A DNA stretch of 64,000 nucleotides from Holtermannia corniformis (Eukaryota > Basidiomycota > Tremellomycetes > Holtermanniales). The stretch spans positions 160,483-224,482 of the forward strand of contig BCIJ01000012.1 of assembly GCA_001599935.1 (NCBI GenBank). The letters run 5' to 3'. The notes beneath the pieces are model-generated. The model did no database searches. It was not told where the DNA came from and was given only the letters and a program-made list of their open reading frames with translations. Within the stretch, counting starts at the first letter, position 1. Each line of letters begins with the position of its first letter. Positions 55,950 through 64,000 of the stretch are shown here, piece by piece. A program made the translations under genes and the position numbers.

Positions 55950-57302
55950 TTTGATTTGAGCGAGAGTGTTGCTGGCGGTTGCCGAGTGATGAGACTGTTG
56001 AGTCTCCCGTGCTGAGCGACGAACGGAAAGAGTGTAGAGTTACGTCTGTTGCACGCGCTTGCTTTTGGTTAGAGTACTATCGACAGGACATGGTGTGAGC
56101 GCAGAACAGGGCAAGACCACTCGTAACTGACAATGTCAACCCGGATTGAGGTCTCGACCAGGCTGGACTTGGTCGGTTAGTGATGGAATGGGGCTTGAAG
56201 AGGTCGTCCGATGAGCTGGACAGTGTCGGTCTGCAGGCGCAGCTGTGAGGGTCTTGAGGCCGGTGAACGGTGGTCGGTGAAGGTGAGTAACAGTCGGAGC
56301 AAGCAGTCTTCGACGCTGACCCAGCTGCATCCCGTCCCGGCCCAGCAGCTCCCGGTCCCCGTCAGGCGAGCAACGCCAAATGCAGACAAAGATGTCGAAG
56401 CAGGACCCCGGAAAATCGAGTTACAGGGTCGTGTAGCGTGCCACGCCCGGCGCCACCGCGGAAATAACGCAATGGGTAGACGACCCCATTCTGCATCCCG
56501 GCGCCACGACATGCTGCCCGGTCAACATCTACCCTCGAATCTTTGCGCCAGATGGCAGTGGGAAGCACCATATCGCCTTGGATATGACGCAGCGAGGCCA
56601 AGTTGACGTCGATCCGGCCATGCGAGTCGGAGCATAATCGTTGGCATTGAGAGGCTGAATGCATGGCTTGAGTGATGAGATTGAATGGGATTGTATCAAA
56701 CACTCTGGAAAGAATGAGGGTACATGGTCCGTGCTGTGCTGTCTTTGTTGTTTACCGCACGGACCGCAGAAGTCAACCTTGCATGTCCGAGCCCGGGATG
56801 TTCCGGACGCAAGGGTAAACCTACCGTGTCGCTGTCAGAGGTGAACGACGCTTGGCGGGGCTGCTTCTATCGCCATGTCGGTCGTCTCGCTCGAATGCAC
56901 AGCCCAGTGCAGCTGCACTACCAAATCGACAAAGCGGAAAACTGCCACGGATCTCGGCAAAGTGCCTGACGCGGACAAAAGACGTTGTTCGGTCTCGACT
57001 TTGTGCTATTCGCTCATGTACATAGCATCACGAATGTCAGTTGCAGGCGGCTTGGATAATGACCGGACCGACCTCTTGAGTAGTGCTATACACGTAGCCG
57101 TCTGAGACTCCCAGAATCCAAGTCACGACACAGTTGGAATCGGTCACACGGGATTGGCACGCGCCGGCACTGCCCCGCTCAGACCCCACATAGAGCCGTC
57201 GTCGCCCCTCATCCCCATCTCCACCTCATCTCGCAACACCAGCGCTCTCATCACATCGTACGATTTTGCAGGCGTAGGGCGTAGGCCACACGCGGCAGCG
57301 TC
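55950..57302. other. long intergenic region, no gene supported
   Basis: 1,353 bp, the longest apparently gene-free stretch outside introns. Overlapping frames of 110-130 codons on both strands at 56177-56703 show no domain, signal peptide or splice support. The minus-strand word GRDLNPG at about 56140 superficially recalls translated tRNA T-arms, but no cloverleaf can be formed. The last 150 bp are CT-rich and act as the leader of the next gene. Confidence 0.4.
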
Positions 57303-58186
57303 ATGACCAGTCCCGTCTCGAGGTTATACCCTGCCAACCCGACCTTGACGTCCACGCAGCCGGCGGGCTCAATCCTCCTCAACGCTCCTGGTCGAAATCG
57401 CTCATCGTCGACCGCCTCGTCGAGGGGCTTTAGTCCGTCACGGTCGATCTCGGGTCTATCCCTTCACAGCGGTGGCTCGCCATCTATCACTTTTGCTCCG
57501 TTACCTCATGTCCCGCCGGAACTGAAACGTCGGTCGAGTATCACGCTCGGTGTTGCGGCACGGAGTAACTTGCTCAAAAGTCAGGGAACGGCCGCGCCCA
57601 ATTATGTGAACGGACATCGCCGCGGGGACCATGTCAAGGCGGTGATGATGACGGACGAAGAGTGGGAGGCCTACAAGAAGCGATACGAGGGGTAGGTTGT
57701 TCCTGTTGCGGATGCACAATGGCATAGCTCAATACAAGTAGGGGGGAACCACCAGACCTGGGTGATCTTGCCGTCAAGACAGGCAAGAAGCTCTGGCGCA
57801 AAGCACGCGGTTCCTTTTCCTCCACGACCTCGTCTTCATCTGCATCATCCACGTCGAATCCACCACCAACAACACCGAAAATGTTACAGGATCGCCGTGT
57901 GTCCGAGACGACCACATTGCCTACCATTGATTCTGCGCCACCCTCGCCAACAGCGCCAAGGCGGACCATCTCGGCAGACGGCGTGAGCGCCTTGGGCCTC
58001 GAGGGCACCACGGGCAGAGGGTCTCCGCCCCTTCACGACCACCTCGACCACGAGCATTTCGTCGAGGCGCGCAAGCAAAAGGAGATGAAGGGCGAGTTTG
58101 GCCTCGTTCGAGCGGCAGAGCAGGACACAGAGATGGACGAAGACGAAGATGACGAGGACGAGGAAAGCTCTCGAGGAGACATGTAG
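57303..58186 (+). CDS. orphan Ser-rich protein with acidic C-terminus
   Basis: Two exons joined across a short intron near 57692-57740, about 275 residues. The N-terminal third is Ser/Pro-rich with basic patches (RNRSSSTASSRGFSPSRS). A more ordered middle follows (PPELKRRSSITLGVAARSNLL, MMTDEEWEAYKKRYEG), then GEPPDLGDLAVKTGKKLW. A second disordered Ser/Thr/Pro part has TP/SP sites. The C-terminus has EHFVEARKQKEMKGEFGLVR and an acidic run (EMDEDEDDEDEE). The conserved-looking central block suggests a structured motif flanked by regulated tails. No family recognised. Confidence 0.65.
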
Positions 58187-58248
58187 CGATTCGTAATGTG
58201 TGTATGTATGCTGTTCGTGTACGACATGCGGTATCATGCCATGCGTGA

Positions 58249-58734
58249 CTATGCGCCCCAGAGCTTGACGAGCTCACTCCGGATCCCGCTTTCAATTGCG
58301 AGCTCCTCGAAACATGATCGCAGTCCTGGATCGGGACGGAAAACATGTTTGTATGTGGTAATTGACACGGATTCGTCGTGCTGCTGCCGCCAGTCAACCT
58401 ATGTGTTGCGTCGGTACCAGCTACGCACCGAAGCCATGTCCACCTCCGAGCCTGCCGTTCGTCGACGAGGTGAGTCTGTGCTCGGTTAGTCTCCGGCGAG
58501 TGGACGTGACATGCCTCTACCGAGTCGACTATCGAGCAACCCTCCCACAGTTCCCCGTACAGGCGGCAGCGGCGTCACATGTACCTCCGGCACCTCCTTT
58601 GCCTTGCCTTTATCCTTGGCATCGGGTGTATGGGGACGTGGAGACCCTGACGGGGAGTCGAGCGTTCGCGAAGGTGGGGGCGAGGGGGAGCGAGTTGCTG
58701 ATCCCGAAGCAGAGACGGTGCGAGATTGAGGCAT
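58249..58734 (-). CDS. small protein with a conserved-looking C-terminal motif
   Basis: Three exons with two introns of about 45 nt give about 130 residues. ATG 58734. The first half is disordered (SPSPPPSRTLDSPSGSP, DAKDKGKAKEVPEV). The last exon encodes a compact segment (SVSITTYKHVFRPDPGLRSC, then FEELAIESGIRSELVKLWGA) that looks folded and under constraint. The short disordered leader plus a compact tail resembles small mitochondrial or adaptor proteins, but I cannot name the family. The splice phases are consistent. Confidence 0.55.
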
Positions 58735-58877
58735 GTTGGTCGACAATGGGTAGTGCACAGACATTACACAAGCTAATCCGATGCTGAAGCGGAAGCAATT
58801 TGCTATGGCGCTCGGCAAACAACATGTCATCCTATACACGACCTAGTGACAATCCAAAACCCCTCACCAAGCGTCGC

Positions 58878-61191
58878 TCAGTACTTCTGCGTCTGGGTCG
58901 TTTCGATATGCTCGCTTGACCACTTGGCCTCGCCCTTCTCCTGACCAGGTGTCACAGCATCTGCAATCGTCGCCTGCGCACCATCCCTTTGAATCGCGTC
59001 CTTCTGGTCCGTCCCGTCGAACAGCGCCGCAATCTCTTCGAGAGGCAAAGGCCCATTCTTGCCCAAGGTTTCGATGAGGAAGAAGTACAGGAAGACAAAC
59101 TCGAAGCCGATCCAGACGCAATAGACGATGTAGTAGCGCCAGTGGAGGGCGTCTAGGGCAATGGGGTTGGCGTATTGGTTCTGCTCGTGTCAGATGAGGT
59201 CGTCGAAGGGATGCGGGGACGTACGAAGACGAGAGAGCAGTTGACGGCGAGGTTCATGATGATGAGGCCCTTGGCACGGATGCGGAACGGCAGGATCTCG
59301 ACCGTGTATGAAACGAGGTGTGGGCTGAGCGCAATGTTATAGAATCCCTGCTACAGTCAGCGCCCGCAGGGACACGGCTAGGGTCATACTCACATAGTAC
59401 TATAAAGGGTCAGCACGGCTTTCTAGGTTGCTCACGCCACTTACCAAGAAGATGAATGCCAAAACTGCACGACCTGCAGCCTTGTTGGGGTTCAGAGGGT
59501 CCCCAGCGGCATCGACGAGCTCGGCTGATTTGGTGTAGGTGGCACTGCACGCCGTCCAAACTGTACTGTCTCAGCTTCTCATTCCCCCTCACTTTTTAGA
59601 CTCACTCGAGAAGCAGACAGTCATACCAGCCGTCGAAGTCAAGAAGAGCGTCCGGCGACCGGCCTTGTCGACGACCAGGGCGCCGATCAGAGCGGTGACT
59701 GCGCTGGTGAGTCGAATATTCGCTGTGCCAAGAAAGATCCACTCACTCAAGTTGTAGATTTGCAAGATACCATTGATAAGCGTCTGCGTCTTGCTGTCCT
59801 TGATCCCGATGCCGTTGAGCACTTGGTTGAGGTAGTACGAGACAAGACCGTTGCCGGACCACTGGGAGAAGAAGCCAAGCGCGATGATGATACGCATGCG
59901 CTGAGGCGATCAGTCGGTTGCACCAGTTAGGCCTGGTCGACATACCCTGCGGTTACCGGGTGTTGTGAAGAGCGACTTCCAAGAGCTGCTGCGTGCCGCT
60001 GCCTTTTCGAGCTCAAGCGCGGTCTGATCCCTGCATCAGCGCCCACTCGCGTAGCAGCAGAAGCAACACACCTTGATCTCCTGGTACTCGAATGCAACCA
60101 AAGGGTCCTCTGCGTTCCCACCGCAGTGATACTTTGTGAGGAACGCAATCGCCTGCTCATCCCGGCCGTGGTCGATGCACCAACGTGGCGACTCGGGGAT
60201 GGTGAAGATGAGGAAGACTTGGAGGATGGATGGGAGGCCTTGAAGGACAGATGGAATGCGCCAGCTCCATGTGTTGTCGATCCGGAAGGTGCCGTAAGTA
60301 GCCCACGCTGGGTAGTGTGTCAGGATCTACGGGTGAACTCGATTATGGATCATGCTGACCTGCCACAATACTGCCTGGATAAGGACATCAGTACAGCTCG
60401 ACATCTGGTGACTGATGGCAAACGCACCGCCGTACCACAGACTGTTGTAGCAGGAGGTCAAGGGAGCACGGTGACTCGGGAAAGCCAGTTCGGTGATCAA
60501 CAAAGGCGCGGCGGAGGACGCGAAAGTGAGACCGAAGCCGATCATGAAGCGGGCGCCAATCTTGCGGGAGGTCAGTACTGGGTAGCCAAGATGCCATGGG
60601 GACTCACAAACATGCCAATGTTCTGGCAGGCGGTCTGGCTGCAAATGCAATGTCAATCATTGCACCCAACACGAAGCGCACGCCACCCACAGCGCTACGC
60701 CGACAAGCATGACTGAGACACCGCGTCAGCCACTCCATGTCTGTACGCTCACGATACGTACTGCAGCTACCCAGGAAGATACCTACGCGACGCCCCCACC
60801 AGTCGGCGACGTAGCTAGCAAAAGGCAGCGCTGCAATGCCACCAATCGACTGAATGGCATTGAAGACACCAAGGAGTGAACCCTTGGGGTGGTTGAAGTA
60901 CGTCTGCCAATTCTCCACCGACTGGAGACTGTTCATGATACTGCAGAGGCATGAGTGCATATCCCTCAGAGCCGACGAAGCACTGACCTCCCGTCGAATC
61001 CATTCGTCATCGAGGTGATCAGCGCCAGAGTCTGCATCCCCGTTAAGCGCACTTTGCCTGCTCGGTCCATAGCCACGTACAATGATGAGAGTCAACCTCC
61101 CGAGGTGCCCTCGATACCATCGTGTGTCTCGGCCAGCCAGCAGCTGCTCGAGCTGGCTGCTGTTCTTTGCAATGTGAGGAGCGTGCTCCAT
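58878..61191 (-). CDS. MFS sugar porter (lactose/hexose permease-like)
   Basis: A proton-coupled sugar transporter of the sugar porter family, closest in style to fungal Lac12-like permeases. About ten exons. ATG 61191. TM1 carries TSMTNGFDG joined by splicing to SIMNSLQSVENWQTYF. Next come GSLLGVFNAIQSIGGIAALP, the loop 2-3 motif DWWGRRVGI, ARFMIGFGLTFASSAAP, PLLITELAFPSHRAPLTSCY, WSWRIPS-type loop, ESPRW-x-VHRGRDEQAI-type region, GFFSQWSGNGLVSYYLNQVL, VVDKAGRRTLFL and the loop 12 PESPR-like LIETLGKNGPLPLEEIAALF. It is divergently transcribed from a GH5 glycosidase across 522 bp, suggesting a sugar-uptake module. Confidence 0.9.
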
Positions 61192-61713
61192 TCTGGGTCA
61201 GGGTCGCAGATGGAAGACTATCCGTGCTCCATGGCAGCTACTTATGCATCCTGGCGTGAAGTGGCCGAGCTCAACACTGCAGCGAGCTTCAGCCGGTGGC
61301 GCAGTAGTGCGCGTGCGAGCCGACGGGTGCACAGCTGCCAAGCCGGTCAGATGACAAGGCGCATCCGGACGAATGGATGCCGACGCCCGACATGTGACGG
61401 GTTCCGCGCCGGCTTTGCGCCTGATATCTACCGATATGGATCCACCAGCCCGCTATGGCTGATTAGCAGCGCGTCAATGGCGGTCAAGGACCAGCTGCGC
61501 AGCGAGAGGGGGATCGCCGACAGCTGCCGCCACAGTGATTTACGGGCCGGTGAGCTGCCGGCGCAACGTGGCAGTGACGTGTACCCCACACTTCGGGTTT
61601 CTCCGCGTATCGTCCGTTCGGTTCCCCGTCCGGGGTAAGCTCCTTGTAATCGCCTTATAGTGCTCGGCCGAGCAGCATGAGGTCAGCGTCTCTTCCTCAA
61701 GGCATCAGTAGCC
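61192..61713. promoter_or_regulatory. divergent promoter of sugar permease and GH5 gene with CreA/Mig1-like sites
   Basis: CCCCAC at 61584-61589 and CCGGGG at 61630-61635 (inside CCCCGTCCGGGG) both fit the SYGGRG consensus of CreA/Mig1 carbon-catabolite repressors and lie within 130 bp of the GH5 start. TTATAG at about 61655 may be a weak TATA box. Function is inferred from consensus only. Confidence 0.45.
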
Positions 61714-63925
61714 ATGACAGCGTCCCAATCAGACTACCTGCAAGTCCAAGGGGAGCACATCACTCTTCATGGCATGCCTATCCTGCTCAAGGGTGTGTAC
61801 CACGGGCAACGTCGAGCCAAGCTGATGCTCCCCAGGCGCCGGGCTCGGCGGTAACTTGAACATGGAGAACTTTATCACCGGCTACACCGGTCATGAGCGC
61901 GAGTAGACGCGTATACACATAACTAGTGCTGACTGGACGCACAGACCAAGTGCGTGCCGCCTTGAAGAACGTCCTCGGCGAGGAAAAGTACGAGTACTTC
62001 TTTGAAAAGGCAGGTCCCGGTTGCTGCGTGACTGCACTGGACTGACCGCACGCTAGTTCCTCGAGGCGTTTTTCGGAGACAAAGACGCAGAATTCTTTGC
62101 ATCGCTCGGACTGAATTGTCTGCGCCTGCCGGTGGGTGACAATCCCGCGTTGCGGCGAAGCTAACTTGTTCAGGTAAACTATCGCCACTTTGAAGATGAC
62201 ATGAACCCCAGCGTGTTCAAGAAGGAGGGCCTGCGTCACCTTGATCGACTTGTCGACATTGTATGCAGATCGGGCAAGTGGGGCTAGCAGGCTGATCTTT
62301 CCACAGTGTGCAAAGTACAAGATCTACACAGTCATTGATCTGCATGCTGCCCCTGGTGGGCAGAATGTCGATTGGCACGCCGACGCCGGCAACCACCAAG
62401 CTTTGTGTGCGCCGGCTCGATACACCTGGGTCTGTCGCTGACCGTAGTAGTCTGGGTGCACAAGGATTTTCAGGACCGAACGATCAAGATCTGGGAGCAC
62501 TTGGCAGAGGCACGTCTTGATAAGAGTCATAGTACCTCACGAGGCTGATGCGTCCCGCGTAGCACTACAAAGACAACACCTGGGTGGCAGGGTACAATCC
62601 CCTCAATGAGCCGACGGATAGCGAACACACGCGCCTCGTCGACTTCTATGTGCGAGTCGAGAAGGCCATCCGGGCGATTGACCCCCATCACATCTTATTC
62701 CTGGAGTGAGTTGATCGATGTCCATCACAACCACACTGACATCGATGACAGCGGCAAGTGAGCTGACAGATTGCTCTGTTGCATCTCAGTCTGACATACC
62801 GCAGCACGTTCGGTGCTGATCTCAGCCACTTCAAGGAGCCGCTTCCAAACTCAGTCTACGCATGTCACGACTACTCGAGGTGGGTCTGCCAAGCTCTTGG
62901 TGACCGCACGGCTGATCATTGCAGGTTCGGCTTTCCGAATCCACCAGAGTTCTACACGGTATGCGCCCCTCCGCAAAATGACCGCGGGGCCTGACTATTG
63001 TCGCAGGGTACCGACCACCAAAAGTCAGCGTTGAAGCGCAGCTTTGACCGCAAAGTCGAGTACATGCGCAAGCACAATGTAAGCTTGCGTTGTCTTACGG
63101 CCGCTTGACATAGTGTACTGATGCATCACCAGGGACCCATTTGGAGTGAGTTGTGCCGATGGCGGCGTCTGCCTTGCTGATCCGCGCAGACGGAGAGTTC
63201 GGACCCGTGTACCAAAATGCAGGCGACGGTCTCAAGAACTGGCAAGAGATCAATGAGTCAAGGTACCAGGTTCTGCAGGACCAACTTGACATTTACGACA
63301 AAGCCAAGGCCAGCTGGTCGATCTGGCTGTACAAGGGTGCGTGACAATCTGTCGATAGAGCGCGGAGCTCTGACCATCATCAGACATTGGCTTCCAGGGC
63401 ATGGTCTACGTCCGGCCAGATACGCCGTATATCAAGCTTCTGAAGCCTTTCCTTGAGAAGAAAAAGGTCCGTCCTGTGCGTGCAGACGGAAGATCTATTG
63501 ACGTACTACAGCGTCTGGCAGCTGATGCTTGGGGCGTCGATGACACTACCGTCAAGGAAGTCTTCGATCCCCTGATCGAATGGTTCGAGTCCAACACGCC
63601 GAGCATCAATAGCCGTTACCCCAAGACGTGGTCTGCTTCGGGATGGATCGGTCGCCTCGTTCGCAACCTCTTGCTCTCGGTGCGGCTCTCGAGCTCCATC
63701 AATAGCAAAGCTGACATCACGTAGGAGGAGCTCGTGCTTGAGTACGCTAACTACTTTGAGGGCAAGACCAAAGAGGAACTTGACGCTATCGCCAAGAGCT
63801 TCTCGTTTGGTGAGCGCCGTTGAACTTCACTACTGACTGCGCTGATGCCACTGATAGAGCAATGCGAGCAACGCACACGTTTGAACGAGATCCTGCGGGA
63901 GGACTCGAAGAAATCCGTCGAATAG
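61714..63925 (+). CDS. glycoside hydrolase family 5 enzyme
   Basis: A TIM-barrel retaining beta-glycosidase. About twelve exons with short introns. ATG 61714: YLQVQGEHITLHGMPILLKG, then GLGGNLNMENFITGYTGHE, FFASLGLNCLRLPVNYRHFE, YTVIDLHAAPGGQN, the acid/base motif WVAGYNPLNEPTD (Glu of NEP), HILFLDGNTF-type strand, YACHDYS, the nucleophile motif WNGEFGPVY restored by splicing, and SIWLYKDIGFQGMVYV. The C-terminal extension (WGVDDTTVKEVFDPLIEWFE, FEGKTKEELDAIAKSFSF) is typical of a fungal GH5 group that includes intracellular glucosylceramide/steryl-glucoside hydrolases. No signal peptide, so an intracellular enzyme is likely. The exact substrate is uncertain. Confidence 0.88.
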
Positions 63926-64000
63926 ACAGATACGCCGCTCCTCTTTGTATTGCACATGTTGTCCATTTCGTGCGACGCGTTACGAGCTCGCGGTAAATGT

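Noticed and set aside
56130..56165. tRNA-like minus-strand word upstream of the secreted-protein gene
   Set aside because: It reads like a translated T-arm (RDLNPG), but the loop does not carry TTCRA and no cloverleaf forms.
56177..56703. Overlapping frames of 110-130 codons on both strands
   Set aside because: Both strands are open in the same GC-rich stretch, with no domain, signal peptide or splice support, so chance frames are more likely.
1..64000. CRISPR arrays, prophage or bacterial operons
   Set aside because: No regularly spaced repeats and no bacterial gene organisation were seen. The spliceosomal introns and gene content are eukaryotic throughout.

Overview
This is a gene-dense fungal nuclear segment. 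Introns are mostly 42-60 nt with GTNNGT donors, CTRAY branch points and YAG acceptors, and most genes are split into many exons. The full respiratory complex I genes exclude Saccharomyces and Schizosaccharomyces. The gene set (Ste6-type exporter, Sos7-type kinetochore protein, double-psi beta-barrel secreted protein, GH5 glycosidase) together with the very short, dense introns suggests a basidiomycete, possibly a compact-genome Pucciniomycotina. I cannot name a species, and nothing looks prokaryotic.

Layout. 0-3 kb: short direct and inverted repeats, two related small proteins of unknown function, and a four-helix membrane protein. 3.3-8.5 kb: a full-size Ste6-like ABC transporter. 8.6-14.1 kb: two adjacent complex I genes on the minus strand. 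NDUFS1 contains a chain of micro-exons (23, 8, 21, 39 and 16 nt), and NDUFS5 is a 95-residue protein split by a 2,052-nt intron. 14.6-19.9 kb: CTR9 (Paf1 complex) and the vitamin B6 glutaminase PDX2. 20.1-22.0 kb: an array of related small proteins, all on the minus strand. 22.4-28.0 kb: proteasome subunit RPN3, two doubtful small genes, and ATP synthase subunit epsilon (ATP15), whose 74-residue coding sequence is interrupted by a 1,927-nt intron. 28.2-30.4 kb: a Zn2Cys6 regulator. 30.7-35.0 kb: a divergent Sos7-like/kinesin pair. 35.1-45.8 kb: GCN1 and HIS6, divergent across 245 bp. 46.8-48.2 kb: three tandem single-pass membrane microproteins. 48.2-52.0 kb: a STRAP-like WD40 protein, ribosomal protein L28/uL15 and RPB11. 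52.2-58.7 kb: a monocarboxylate-type MFS carrier, a secreted double-psi barrel protein and two orphan proteins. 58.9-63.9 kb: a sugar permease and a GH5 glycosidase that share one promoter region.

Most of the window is core housekeeping. The unusual parts are (i) two giant introns, each inside a very small nuclear OXPHOS gene, one with its predicted branch point in a hairpin loop; (ii) the NDUFS1 micro-exon chain; and (iii) two sets of lineage-restricted microproteins, a soluble family near 0.5-1.4 and 20-22 kb and a membrane family near 47 kb, several with clear TATA boxes. I built exon models by eye. Models with coordinates for every exon were checked for frame, splice dinucleotides and agreement with the family. 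For the others only the gene span and key exons are given.
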